A stretch of 64,000 bases of DNA from Mycolicibacterium sp. MU0050 (GTDB lineage: Bacteria > Actinomycetota > Actinomycetes > Mycobacteriales > Mycobacteriaceae), in assembly GCF_963378085.1 (NCBI RefSeq), contig NZ_OY726395.1:992001-1056000 (forward strand), given 5' to 3'. Each line of letters begins with the position of its first letter. The first letter of the stretch is position 1. The notes beneath the pieces were generated by a model that was not told the DNA's origin, searched no databases, and saw only the letters and a list, made by a program, of their open reading frames with translations. Of this stretch, positions 1 through 11,704 are shown in pieces. Made by a program: the position numbers and the translations under genes.

Positions 1-24
1 GCCTTCGCGGGCCAGGCCTTTATT

Positions 25-92
25 TTTCCCGCGAGCGTGCATGTCCCCGGCCGACACGCCGCGCAATTTCCGTGGTTTGCGCACGTTCGCGC
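25..92. repeat. Left arm of a 68-bp inverted repeat
   Basis: Bases 25-92 match the reverse complement of 839-906 with only two mismatches. Each copy is itself imperfectly palindromic at its ends (GCGAGCGTGC at one end, GCACGTTCGC at the other). The pair encloses the TmrB-like gene, and this arm ends 29 bp before its likely start codon, so it could also carry the promoter. No obvious target-site duplication is seen just outside. The match may continue in weaker form toward the left edge of the window. Confidence 0.9.
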
Positions 93-121
93 CCCAGTGG
101 GGTTCGACTACCCTCGGCGTG

Positions 122-733
122 ATGCTGCTGTGGATCAACGGAGCGTTCGGTGTGGGGAAGACGCAGACCGCATTCGAACTCCAACGCCGGTTGCCCAATG
201 CGCACGTGGCCGATCCTGAGTTCATCGGCTACGGCATCCACCGCATGCTGCCCGCGTCGGCCCGCGTCGATTTTCAGGACCGACCGCAGTGGCGCTCGGC
301 CGTCGTCGCAACACTTACCGACGCAGCTGAGGCTCACGACGGGACGGTGCTCGTGCCGATGACTCTGGTCGATGCCGAATACTTCGACGAGATCATGTCC
401 GGGCTGGAGCGCAACAGTATTGGGTTACAACACTTTTCACTGACGGCGTCGCCGGCCACGCTGCGGCGCAGGCTTCGGGCCCGTGCCGGGTACCGGCTGG
501 GTCGCCTGGTGGGCCGCGACGAATCGTGGGCACTGGCTCAGATCGATCGCTGCGTCGCTGCGCTCGCCGCGGACCGCTTCGCCACCCATGTCGACACCGA
601 CGATCGCGGCCTGGACGACGTGGTGGAGTTCATCGCCGAGCGGGCCGGGTTGGAACTCGAGGCCCCGCGGTTGTCGACGCTGCGCTATCAGGCTCGGCGC
701 GTCGCGGTCGCGGTACGTCACATCCACGTCTAG
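122..733 (+). CDS. TmrB-like P-loop ATPase/kinase
   Basis: A 203-residue protein beginning MLLWINGAFGVGKTQTA, with a Walker A motif (GAFGVGKT, about residues 7-14) directly at the N terminus. This layout is typical of the TmrB/adenylate-kinase-like AAA group, some members of which give tunicamycin resistance; the substrate here is unknown. An in-frame ATG exists at 41, but it lies inside the inverted repeat and would place a non-conserved leader before the P-loop, so ATG 122 is preferred. The gene sits alone between two inverted copies of a 68-bp repeat and points toward the convergent pth operon. Function is inferred from the P-loop position only. Confidence 0.75.
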   Translation: MLLWINGAFGVGKTQTAFELQRRLPNAHVADPEFIGYGIHRMLPASARVDFQDRPQWRSAVVATLTDAAEAHDGTVLVPMTLVDAEYFDEIMSGLERNSIGLQHFSLTASPATLRRRLRARAGYRLGRLVGRDESWALAQIDRCVAALAADRFATHVDTDDRGLDDVVEFIAERAGLELEAPRLSTLRYQARRVAVAVRHIHV

Positions 734-838
734 GTGTACTGACATCTAGGCGAACCCAGGTGGACGCTGGCCGCGGCACGGTCCGGCCTCTGGGCTCCGT
801 GAGTGCGCGGCCGCGCCGTCCGACACGATGGTCTGCTC

Positions 839-906
839 GCGCGAACGTGCGCAAACTACGGAAATTGCCCGGCGTGTCGGCCGGGGACATGCACGCTCGC
901 GGGAAA
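839..906. repeat. Right arm of the 68-bp inverted repeat
   Basis: Reverse complement of 25-92 with two mismatches. It lies between the stop of the TmrB-like gene and the 3' end of pth, which faces it. The ten bases just outside (831-840, GTCTGCTCGC) also occur in the palindromic repeat at 3209-3266, suggesting that interspersed repeat families meet here. Confidence 0.9.
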
Positions 907-940
907 GGCGCCCCCGCAAGCACGCTCGTGCTAGAGAAAC

Positions 941-1519
941 CTAGCCCCAGGCGTGGACGGTGTTCTGGGCCGGCTCCAGACCCTGCTCGATGAGCAGTTC
1001 CACGGCGTCGGCGGCCTGCTCGCAGATGGTCGGGACCTCTTTACGCTCGGCGGCGTTGAACTGCTCCAGCACGAACGCCGCACCGGACTTCTGGCCCGGC
1101 GGGCGGCCGATGCCGACCCGAACCCGCTGAAAATCGTTGCTGCCCAATGCCGACGCCACGGAGCGCAGCCCGTTGTGGCCGGCGACGCCGCCACCGGCCT
1201 TGAGCCGGATGCGACCGAAGTCGATGTCCAGCTCGTCGTGAATGACGATCACGCTCGCCGGCGGTACCGAATAGAACTTGGCCAGCGGGCCGACCTGGCG
1301 CCCCGATTCGTTCATGTAGACGCGCGGCTTCGCGAGCACAATCGCCTGGCCGCCGAGGCGACCGGTGATCGCCTCGGCGCCAGACCGCTTGTGCACCTTG
1401 AACTTTTCGCGCATCCGGTCGGCGAGAATGTCGGCGACCATGAACCCGACGTTGTGCCGGGTCTTGGCGTAGTTCGGTCCGGGGTTGCCCAGGCCGACCA
1501 CCAGCAGTGTGTCGGCCAT
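941..1519 (-). CDS. pth: Peptidyl-tRNA hydrolase
   Basis: A 192-residue Pth that releases tRNA from peptidyl-tRNAs dropped by ribosomes. The sequence starts [17 protein letters not shown], and the family's functional residues are visible: N12, H22 (catalytic, in TRHNVGF), N70 (YMNESG), D95 (IHDELD) and N116 (GHNGLRS). It lies 9 bp downstream of rplY on the same strand, the usual actinobacterial pairing (Rv1015c-Rv1014c in M. tuberculosis), so the two are very likely co-transcribed. Length matches the family. Confidence 0.98.
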   Translation of the reverse strand: MADTLLVVGLGNPGPNYAKTRHNVGFMVADILADRMREKFKVHKRSGAEAITGRLGGQAIVLAKPRVYMNESGRQVGPLAKFYSVPPASVIVIHDELDIDFGRIRLKAGGGVAGHNGLRSVASALGSNDFQRVRVGIGRPPGQKSGAAFVLEQFNAAERKEVPTICEQAADAVELLIEQGLEPAQNTVHAWG

Positions 1520-1528
1520 CGTCGCGAG

Positions 1529-2176
1529 CTACTCGGACTCGGCGGCGTCGGCGGCCGGGGCGGCTTCGGCGTCGGCAGCTTCGCCCTCGTCCTCGGTCGG
1601 GCCCTCGAGCTCCTCGGCGGTCGGCGCGACGACGACGTTGACCACCAGGAACTCCGGATCGGAGATCAGCGAGACACCGTCGGGCAGCGGCACATCGCTG
1701 GCCAGGATCTGGGTCCCGGCCTCGACGCCCTCCACCGACACGACCAGCTCTTCGGGAATCGACAGCGCCTCGGCCTCGACCTCGATGGTGCTGGCGTCCT
1801 GGGTCACCAGGGTGCCCGGCGCGGCCTCGCCCTCGATCACGACGTTGACCTCGACGACGACCTTCTCGCCGCGGCGGACCACCAGCAGGTCGGCGTGCTG
1901 GATGTTGCGGCGGATCGGGTGGATTTCCAGGGCGCGGGTCAGCGCCAGCTGCTCGGTGCCGTCGATGTCGAGCGACAGCACCGCGTTGGTGCCGGAGTAG
2001 CGCAGCACCGCGGCGAGCTCCCGCGCGGGCAGCAGCAGGTGCTGGGGATCGGTGCCGTGGCCGTAGAGCACCGCGGGCACCTGGCCCTCGCGACGGGCCT
2101 GGCGCGACGCGCCCTTGCCGGTCTTGGTGCGCACGGTGGCGCTCAGGTTGTTCTTCGAGGTGGCGGCCTTGGCCAT
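1529..2176 (-). CDS. rplY: 50S ribosomal protein L25/Ctc
   Basis: A 215-residue two-domain (Ctc/TL5-type) L25 that binds 5S rRNA. The N-terminal L25 domain covers about residues 1-95 ([18 protein letters not shown]), followed by the beta-rich TL5 domain and a low-complexity acidic/Ala tail of about 35 residues ending [11 protein letters not shown] 2176 is preceded by a good ribosome-binding site (AGGAG with 7-nt spacing). First gene of the rplY-pth operon. Confidence 0.97.
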   Translation of the reverse strand: MAKAATSKNNLSATVRTKTGKGASRQARREGQVPAVLYGHGTDPQHLLLPARELAAVLRYSGTNAVLSLDIDGTEQLALTRALEIHPIRRNIQHADLLVVRRGEKVVVEVNVVIEGEAAPGTLVTQDASTIEVEAEALSIPEELVVSVEGVEAGTQILASDVPLPDGVSLISDPEFLVVNVVVAPTAEELEGPTEDEGEAADAEAAPAADAAESE

Positions 2177-2318
2177 GGTGATTGCTCCTAGTTACCGTGC
2201 GGAAGATCGTGGTAGGCACGGCCAGAGCAGAAAGACCGCAGTGAATGCGGGTCCCCGTCGATAACGGTGGTCGAGCCACCCTCGCCGTGACGCCCGGCCA
2301 GATTAACGCATGGCGGGC

Positions 2319-3188
2319 TCAGATCGAAAATTCAGTGCCGGTGAGCTGCGCGGACAGCTCCCACAGGCCCTGCGCCTTGGCCTTGCTGCGGGCCAGCGGG
2401 CTGCGCGGCGATGGGCCGGTGGGCCCGGCCTGACCGAACCGCGGGCCGATGAAGGTGTCACCGGGGACGTCCATGGCCGCGGCGTACAGCGTCTGGCGGG
2501 CGCCGAAGTCGGCGTCGGTGGCCATGAACCGGTTGCCGAACCGCAGGATGCGGCTGCTCAGTGGGCCCTCGGAGTGGGTCTGCAGGTTGGTCGCCGAGTA
2601 GCCGGGGTGCGCGGCCACGGCCCGCACCGGGGACCCGGCCCGTTCGAGCCGGTGCTGCAGTTCGCTGGTGAACAGAAGGTTGGCCAGCTTGGACTGGCCG
2701 TAGGCGCCCCAGGCCGAGTACGGGCGCGCTTTCCAGTTCAGGTCGTTGAGGTTGACCCGGCCCATCAGGTGCATCAGCGAGGACACCGTGACCACCCGGT
2801 CGGTGATCTTGGGCAGCAGCCGGTTGGTCAGGGCGAAATGGCCCAGGTGGTTGGTGCCGATCTGGCTTTCGAAGCCGTCCTTGGTCAACGCGAAGGGCAC
2901 GGCCATCACACCGGCGTTGTTGATCAGCACGTCGACCCGCTCGACGCCGTCGGCGAACTCCTGCACCGAGGCGAGGTCCTGCAGGTCTAGCCGACGCACC
3001 TCCACGTTGCCGGGCATGGCCGCCGCGGCCGCCTCACCCTTGTCGGTGTTGCGCACCGCGAGGATGACGGCGGCACCCACCCGGGCCAGTTCACGGGCGG
3101 TGATCTCGCCGAGTCCGCTGTTGGCGCCGGTGACGACGACGGTGCGGTCGGCGAAGGACGGGAGATCGGCTGCGGTCCAGTTCGTCAT
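2319..3188 (-). CDS. Short-chain dehydrogenase/reductase
   Basis: A 289-residue SDR, probably NADP-dependent, of the retinol-dehydrogenase/oxidoreductase-like branch. Visible motifs are the cofactor-binding TGANSGLG near residue 18, NNAGV, and the catalytic YGQSK. The substrate is not predictable. The start at ATG 3188 (MTNWTAADLPSF) is preferred over an in-frame extension to 3299, because the extension is Arg-rich and runs through the palindromic repeat at 3209-3266. The gene follows rplY in the direction of the block but has its own upstream region. From memory it is not part of the M. tuberculosis Rv1014c-Rv1026 order, so it may be a local insertion. Confidence 0.9.
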   Translation of the reverse strand: MTNWTAADLPSFADRTVVVTGANSGLGEITARELARVGAAVILAVRNTDKGEAAAAAMPGNVEVRRLDLQDLASVQEFADGVERVDVLINNAGVMAVPFALTKDGFESQIGTNHLGHFALTNRLLPKITDRVVTVSSLMHLMGRVNLNDLNWKARPYSAWGAYGQSKLANLLFTSELQHRLERAGSPVRAVAAHPGYSATNLQTHSEGPLSSRILRFGNRFMATDADFGARQTLYAAAMDVPGDTFIGPRFGQAGPTGPSPRSPLARSKAKAQGLWELSAQLTGTEFSI

Positions 3189-3208
3189 GATGGCCAGCCT
3201 AGATGCCG

Positions 3209-3266
3209 CGAGCAGACACAGAATCGCGCGGAACGCGTCCAATCTGTGCGATTCCGTGTCTGCTCG
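3209..3266. repeat. Palindromic intergenic repeat
   Basis: The arms 3209-3229 and 3246-3266 are inverted and match at 19 of 21 positions, separated by 16 bp. The core GCGAGCAGAC also appears (as its complement) at 831-840. It lies between the lpqT stop and the SDR start, so it could work as an lpqT terminator hairpin, but its length and the shared core look more like an interspersed repeat unit. Confidence 0.75.
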
Positions 3267-3299
3267 GCGAGATTGGCGAGCTGGGCGAGATGGGCGCAC

Positions 3300-3962
3300 T
3301 CAGCGGACGGTGACCTCGAACCCGCTGATGATCTCCTCGATGTCGGCGGAATCGGCGACGGCCTGGTCGGCCAGCCCGGTGATGGTCAGCTGCACCAGGT
3401 AGCGCTGGAAATCCGGTGTCACCGGGATGACGATGCGGCTGTAGCTGTGCAACCGTGGGGGTGTGGAGCCCGGCTCGGATGGCCCGAAGTAGCTGCCCTC
3501 GATCATCGCCGACGGGAAGCCGTCGAAGTCGTCGAAGGACTCGTTGAGCTTGGTGAAGCCGGGGGACAGCAGCGCGTCGGCGTTGGCGCGCCGGATGGCC
3601 GCGGGCACGTCGAAGCCGCCGTCGAGGCGGAACACCAGCACGGTGGCCGTCGGGTAGGTGTTGTTCTTGGCGATGCCCTCGGTCTGGGGTGCCAGGTTCT
3701 CGTTGCGGTAGGCGCTCCAGCCGGCCGGGCGCACCAGCGTGACCGACAGCTCGGTCAGATCGTCGAGGGCCACCGCTTCGCCCTGGACGCCCACGCCGGC
3801 CAGGTATTGCGAGAACGGCACGGGCGGTTCCGACGACGTCGGCGTGGGATTCGGGGTGGTCGTGGTGGACCAGATCGACTGATAGTCCGGCGCCGGCGTG
3901 GCGCAGCCCGCGCACACCAGCAGGGCAGCGGCCGCGGCCGTCAGGCGCAGCCGGCGGGTCAC
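3300..3962 (-). CDS. lpqT: LpqT-type lipoprotein
   Basis: A 220-residue exported lipoprotein. The signal peptide (MTRRLRLTAAAAALLVCAGC) ends at the lipidated Cys20; the -3 residue is Cys, a slightly unusual lipobox. A short Thr/Pro linker is followed by a globular LpqN/LpqT-type domain. Its place between pth-rplY and prsA is that of Rv1016c (LpqT). Function is unknown; related LpqN-family proteins have been linked to envelope processes. Its start overlaps the arsC-like gene by 4 bp, indicating translational coupling. Confidence 0.9.
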   Translation of the reverse strand: MTRRLRLTAAAAALLVCAGCATPAPDYQSIWSTTTTPNPTPTSSEPPVPFSQYLAGVGVQGEAVALDDLTELSVTLVRPAGWSAYRNENLAPQTEGIAKNNTYPTATVLVFRLDGGFDVPAAIRRANADALLSPGFTKLNESFDDFDGFPSAMIEGSYFGPSEPGSTPPRLHSYSRIVIPVTPDFQRYLVQLTITGLADQAVADSADIEEIISGFEVTVR

Positions 3963-4300
3963 AGAATTTCGTGCACCGCGTCGATCGGTCGGGCCAACCG
4001 GGTGCCCTTGTCGGTGACGACAAACGGCCGCTCGATCAGGATGGGGTGCTCGGCCATCGCGTCGAGCAGCGCCTCGTCGTCGGCGTCGGCCAGGTTCAGC
4101 TCCGCGTACAGCGCCTCGCGCTTGCGGACGGCCTGGCGGACCTCGATGCCCGCGTCGGCGATCATCTGCACCAACTCGGCGCGGCTGGGCGGGGTCTTCA
4201 GGTACTGCACCACCTCGGGCTCAAGGCCGTTGTCCCGCAACAGGTCCAGCGTCTTGCGCGACGTGCTGCATTTCGGGTTGTGGTAGATCGTCGCTGCCAT
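3959..4300 (-). CDS. arsC: Arsenate reductase, ArsC (glutaredoxin) family
   Basis: A 113-residue thioredoxin-fold protein of the ArsC/Spx superfamily. The N terminus IYHNPKCSTSRKTLDLL carries the catalytic Cys11 in the CSTSR context typical of glutaredoxin-dependent ArsC. It starts 2 bp beyond the prsA stop and overlaps lpqT by 4 bp, so it is embedded in the prsA operon rather than in an ars operon; no ArsR or ArsB lies nearby. Real arsenate reduction is therefore plausible but unproven. Confidence 0.88.
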   Translation of the reverse strand: MAATIYHNPKCSTSRKTLDLLRDNGLEPEVVQYLKTPPSRAELVQMIADAGIEVRQAVRKREALYAELNLADADDEALLDAMAEHPILIERPFVVTDKGTRLARPIDAVHEIL

Positions 4301-4301
4301 G

Positions 4302-5282
4302 TCAGGCCGATCCGTTGAACAGGGCGGTGACGGAACCGTTTTCGAACACCTCGCGAATGGTGCTCGCGAGCAGCGGCGCGATGGACAGCACCGTCAGCTG
4401 CGGGAAACGCTTCTCCTCGCCGATCGGCAGCGTGTTGGTGACAATCACCTCGCGGGCTCCGCAGTTGGCCAACTTCTGGGCGGCCGGGTCGCTGAGCACG
4501 CCGTGCGTGGCGGCGATGATGACGTCCTTGGCGCCGTCCTGCTGCAGCAGCTTGACCGCGCCGGCGATGGTGCCGCCGGTGTCGATCATGTCGTCGGTGA
4601 GCACGCAGGTCTTGCCCTTGACGTCACCGACCACGCGGTTGGAGACCACCTGGTTGGGCACCAGCGGGTCGCGGGTCTTGTGGATGAAGGCCAGCGGCAC
4701 ACCGCCGAGCGAGTCGGCCCACTTCTCGGCGACGCGCACCCGGCCGGAGTCCGGGGACACCACCACCATGTCCTCGTTGGAGTAGTTCTGCGCGATGTAG
4801 CCGCACAGCAACGACTGTCCGCGCATGTGGTCGACGGGTCCGTCGAAGAAGCCCTGGATCTGGTCGGTGTGCAGGTCCACCGACACGATGCGGTCGGCGC
4901 CGGCGGTCTTGAGCAGGTCGGCGATCAGCCGGGCGGAGATGGGCTCGCGGCCGCGGTGCTTCTTGTCCTGCCGGGCGTACGGGTAGAACGGCAGGATCGC
5001 GGTGATGCGCTTGGCGCTGCCCCGCTTGAGCGCGTCGATCATGATCAGCTGTTCCATCAGCCACTGGTTGACCGGCGCGGGGTGGCTCTGCAGGACGAAG
5101 GCGTCGCAGCCGCGCACCGACTCGTCGAACCGGACGAAGATCTCACCGTTGGCGAAGTCGCGCGCCGTCTGCGCGGTGACATGCACGTCGAGCTCTTTGG
5201 CGACCTGGTCGGCAAGTTCAGGATGTGATCGGCCCGCGAACAACATCAGGTTTTTGCGGTTGTCGGTCCACTCGTACGTCAC
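4302..5282 (-). CDS. prsA: Ribose-phosphate pyrophosphokinase
   Basis: A 326-residue PRPP synthetase that transfers pyrophosphate from ATP to ribose-5-phosphate. Family signatures are clear: RSHPELADQVAKEL near the start, the ATP flexible-loop region FPYARQDKKHRGREPISARL, and the PRPP loop VVSPDSGRVR plus VLTDDMIDTGGT. PRPP feeds nucleotide, His and Trp synthesis and, in mycobacteria, decaprenylphosphoryl-arabinose. It is followed directly by arsC and lpqT. A terminator-like hairpin just after glmU suggests prsA may have its own promoter within 5283-5398. Confidence 0.98.
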   Translation of the reverse strand: MTYEWTDNRKNLMLFAGRSHPELADQVAKELDVHVTAQTARDFANGEIFVRFDESVRGCDAFVLQSHPAPVNQWLMEQLIMIDALKRGSAKRITAILPFYPYARQDKKHRGREPISARLIADLLKTAGADRIVSVDLHTDQIQGFFDGPVDHMRGQSLLCGYIAQNYSNEDMVVVSPDSGRVRVAEKWADSLGGVPLAFIHKTRDPLVPNQVVSNRVVGDVKGKTCVLTDDMIDTGGTIAGAVKLLQQDGAKDVIIAATHGVLSDPAAQKLANCGAREVIVTNTLPIGEEKRFPQLTVLSIAPLLASTIREVFENGSVTALFNGSA

Positions 5283-5398
5283 GTCAGCGCTGCCCTTGGC
5301 CTCGGGGTTCGGAAGCGGGCCAGCAGGCTACCGGCCGCAGGGGCAATCGTACGTAGCGTTACCCGCGCCGCGTTGCCGGGTTGCCGGATTGCGAACAA

Positions 5399-5414
5399 CT
5401 CGGGTAGCCCCGAG
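5399..5414 (-). terminator. Hairpin after glmU
   Basis: CTCGGG-TAGC-CCCGAG forms a perfect 6-bp stem beginning 6 nt after the glmU stop codon on the minus strand. There is no U-tract, as is common for mycobacterial hairpins. It may separate glmU transcription from prsA. Confidence 0.5.
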
Positions 5415-5419
5415 CGCGT

Positions 5420-6889
5420 CTACTGCTCGCCCTGCGCCTTGCGGGCCGCCTCGGCGGCGGCGCTACCTGGCCGTTTCCGTTCGACCCAGCCCTCGATGTT
5501 GTGCTGGGCGTTCTCGGAGACGGCGAGCGCACCCGGCGGCACGTCGTGGCGCAGCACCGTCCCCGCGCCGGTGTAGGCGCCGTCGCCGACCCGGACCGGG
5601 GCGACGAACATGGTGTCGGACCCGGTGCGTACGTGCGAGCCGATGGTGGTCCGGCGCTTGGTTTCGCCGTCGTAGTTGACGAAGACGCTCGAGGCGCCGA
5701 TGTTCGAGTGCTCGCCGATGTCGGCGTCACCCACGTAGGTCAGGTGCGGCACCTTGGTGCCGGTGCCGATCACCGAGTTCTTCACCTCGACGAACGCGCC
5801 GATCTTGCCGTCGGCGCCCAACGTGGTCCCCGGGCGCAGGTAGGCGAACGGGCCGACGACGGCACCGGAGCCGATCTGCGACTGCCCGCCGTGGGTGCGC
5901 ACCACCGACGCGCCGTCGCCCACGTTGACGTCGGCCAACGTGGTGTCCGGGCCGATCACGCACTTGCTGCCGATCGTGGTGCTGCCCAGCAGCTGGGTGC
6001 CGGGCTGGATCACGGTGTCGCGGCCGACGGTGACGTCGACGTCGACCCAGGTGGTGGCGGGGTCGACGACGGTGACCCCGGAGCGTTGCAGCTTGGCCAC
6101 CAGCCGCCGGTTCAACTCGGTGCCCAGGTTGGACAGCTGCACCCGGTCGTTGACGCCGGCCACCAGCGTGCTGTCGTCGATGTGCTGGGCGTGGACGATC
6201 TTGCCCTCGCCGCGGACGATCGAGATCACGTCGGTCAGGTACAGCTCCTGCTGGGCGTTGTCGGCCGAGAGTTGGTCGAGCGCGGAGCGGAGCGCGGCGA
6301 TGTCGAACGCGTACACCCCGGTGTTGACCTCGCGGATGGCCCGCTGCTGCGGGGTGGCGTCGGCCTCCTCGACGATCGCGATGACCTCGGCGTCCTGGGT
6401 CCGCAGCACCCGGCCGTAGCCGGTCGCGTCCGCCAGCGTGGTGGTCAGCACGGTGACGGCGGCGGGTTCGGCGCGGTGCGCCTCGGTCAGCGCGGCCAGC
6501 GTGTCGGCGTCGAGCAGCGGGGTATCGCCCGAGGTCACCACGACGGTGCCGGCGAAGTCGGCGGGCAGCGCGGAGAGCCCGCACAGCGCGGCGTGCCCGG
6601 TGCCCAGCTGTTGGTCCTGCACCGCGATCTCGATGCGCCGGCCCAGCGTCTCGGCCAGCTCGGTCACCGTCGGGGCGATGCGCTCGCGGTCCTTGCCCAG
6701 CACCACCACCAGGTGGGTGGGGGCGGCCTTGGCCACCGCGTGCAAGGCGTGCGCCAGCATGCTGCGCCCGGCCAGTGTGTGCAGGACCTTCGGGGTGTCC
6801 GATTGCATCCGGGTGCCGGCGCCCGCCGCCAACACCACGGTCGCGGTCTCGACTGCTGCTGAGGGCGCGGATTCGCGCTGTGTCGTCAT
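5420..6889 (-). CDS. glmU: Bifunctional GlmU (UDP-GlcNAc synthesis)
   Basis: A 489-residue bifunctional enzyme that acetylates glucosamine-1-phosphate and then uridylylates it to UDP-GlcNAc for peptidoglycan and arabinogalactan linkage. The N-terminal pyrophosphorylase domain has the [18 protein letters not shown] loop (about residues 20-37). The C-terminal left-handed beta-helix carries the acetyltransferase His in PHLTYVGD and the NYDGETK segment. A 20-residue C-terminal tail rich in Ala and Glu resembles other mycobacterial GlmU proteins. A tRNA-Gln gene lies immediately upstream on the same strand. Confidence 0.98.
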   Translation of the reverse strand: MTTQRESAPSAAVETATVVLAAGAGTRMQSDTPKVLHTLAGRSMLAHALHAVAKAAPTHLVVVLGKDRERIAPTVTELAETLGRRIEIAVQDQQLGTGHAALCGLSALPADFAGTVVVTSGDTPLLDADTLAALTEAHRAEPAAVTVLTTTLADATGYGRVLRTQDAEVIAIVEEADATPQQRAIREVNTGVYAFDIAALRSALDQLSADNAQQELYLTDVISIVRGEGKIVHAQHIDDSTLVAGVNDRVQLSNLGTELNRRLVAKLQRSGVTVVDPATTWVDVDVTVGRDTVIQPGTQLLGSTTIGSKCVIGPDTTLADVNVGDGASVVRTHGGQSQIGSGAVVGPFAYLRPGTTLGADGKIGAFVEVKNSVIGTGTKVPHLTYVGDADIGEHSNIGASSVFVNYDGETKRRTTIGSHVRTGSDTMFVAPVRVGDGAYTGAGTVLRHDVPPGALAVSENAQHNIEGWVERKRPGSAAAEAARKAQGEQ

Positions 6890-6906
6890 GGACTTCCTTC
6901 GGACTG

Positions 6907-6978
6907 CTCCGTCGCCAGGACTCGAACCTGAACTATCTGAACCAAAATCAGAGGTGCTGCCGATTACACCACGACGGA
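6907..6978 (-). tRNA. tRNA-Gln (UUG anticodon)
   Basis: A full cloverleaf on the minus strand. The acceptor stem TCCGTCG pairs with CGACGGA plus discriminator G, the anticodon stem is TCTGA/TCAGA around loop TTTTGGT (anticodon TTG), and the T-arm contains GTTCGAGTC. CCA is not encoded. It sits between glmU and the TetR gene as in M. tuberculosis. Confidence 0.97.
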
Positions 6979-7011
6979 CTATTGCGGTCGGCAGTCTATA
7001 CGCTGGTTCCC

Positions 7012-7647
7012 GTGGGAGCTCCGGAGAAAGAGGTACGGGCGCCGCGAGCCCGGATGACCGGGAGTGAACGTCGACGTCAACTCATCGACATCGCCCGCTC
7101 GCTGTTCGCCGAACGCGGCTACGACGCCACCTCCATCGAGGAGATCGCGCAGCGCGCCAACGTCTCCAAACCCGTCGTCTACGAGCATTTCGGCGGCAAG
7201 GAGGGGCTCTACGCGGTGGTCGTCGACCGCGAGATGTCGGCGTTGCTGGACGGCATCACCTCGTCGTTGACCAACAACCGGTCCCGGGTCCGCATCGAGC
7301 GGGTGGCGTTGGCGTTGCTGACCTACGTCGAGGAGCGCACCGACGGGTTCCGGATCATGATCCGCGACTCGCCGGCCTCGATCAGTTCGGGCACCTACTC
7401 GTCGTTGCTCAACGACGCGGTCAACCAGGTGAGCTCGATCTTGGCGGGGGATTTCTCCCGGCGCGGCCTGGACCCCGAGTTGGCGCCGCTCTACGCACAG
7501 GCGCTGGTGGGCTCGGTGTCGATGACCGCGCAGTGGTGGCTGGACACCCGGGAGCCGAAGAAGGAAGTGGTGGCCGCGCATCTGGTGAACCTGATGTGGA
7601 ACGGGCTGACCCACCTGGAAGCCGACCCGCACCTGCAGGACGAGTGA
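7012..7647 (+). CDS. TetR-family regulator next to mfd (Rv1019-like)
   Basis: A TetR regulator with an N-terminal helix-turn-helix ([21 protein letters not shown]) and a typical C-terminal ligand/dimer domain. Two starts are possible: GTG 7012 (211 aa), 9 nt after a TATACG box so possibly leaderless, or ATG 7054 (197 aa), which equals the length I recall for Rv1019. The later start has no close ribosome-binding site. The gene lies between tRNA-Gln and mfd, the same place as Rv1019. The ligand is unknown. Confidence 0.9.
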   Translation: MGAPEKEVRAPRARMTGSERRRQLIDIARSLFAERGYDATSIEEIAQRANVSKPVVYEHFGGKEGLYAVVVDREMSALLDGITSSLTNNRSRVRIERVALALLTYVEERTDGFRIMIRDSPASISSGTYSSLLNDAVNQVSSILAGDFSRRGLDPELAPLYAQALVGSVSMTAQWWLDTREPKKEVVAAHLVNLMWNGLTHLEADPHLQDE

Positions 7648-7732
7648 CGTCACCGGGTTGATCGGCTGAGATTGCACACCGGGCTGCAATCCGGGGTAAA
7701 TCCACGACCGTGACGGCAATTTCGCGGCGGAA

Positions 7733-7748
7733 CGTGAGCGAGGTCACG
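7733..7748. promoter_or_regulatory. CRP-like palindrome before mfd
   Basis: CGTGAGCGAGGTCACG is a perfect GTGA-N6-TCAC palindrome, the consensus form for the mycobacterial CRP/GlxR family. It is followed 13 bp later by a -10-like TAGAAT (7762-7767) and then the mfd ribosome-binding site, so a bound protein would overlap the -35 region. This is a sequence match only. Confidence 0.5.
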
Positions 7749-7777
7749 AGGCGGCCCGCCCTAGAATGGAGCGCATC

Positions 7778-11434
<3,657 letters not shown>

Positions 11435-11704
11435 CCGCGCCCCCTCCGCGCTCGAAAAAAAGTTTCGGGCCCCTCACCAGCGCGTATACGTCCGCGTGCC
11501 GGTTCGCCTGACGCGCCGGTGTTAACGCACCCGGGCGGCAACCCGACATACCGAGCGGGGGGTCACGGTGTTGCGTTGTCGTCCAAACCGTGGGCGTCGA
11601 TCGGCTGACCTGGCCGGTCAAGCAATTCCCAAACCGAAAATCCCGCGATATGCCGCCGAGTTTTGCGGTGCGCGTCGCGGTGAAACGAGGCGAAGGAGTT
11701 ACGG
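11435..11704. other. 270-bp intergenic region after mfd
   Basis: No gene or RNA is recognised here. It holds a short A-run (11455-11461) and presumably the promoter of the secreted repeat protein, whose ATG at 11705 follows GAAGGAG (spacing 5-6 nt). Confidence 0.5.

Noticed and set aside
2319..3299. Longer start for the SDR at 3299
   Set aside because: The extension is Arg-rich, covers the palindromic repeat, and precedes a typical SDR N terminus beginning at ATG 3188.
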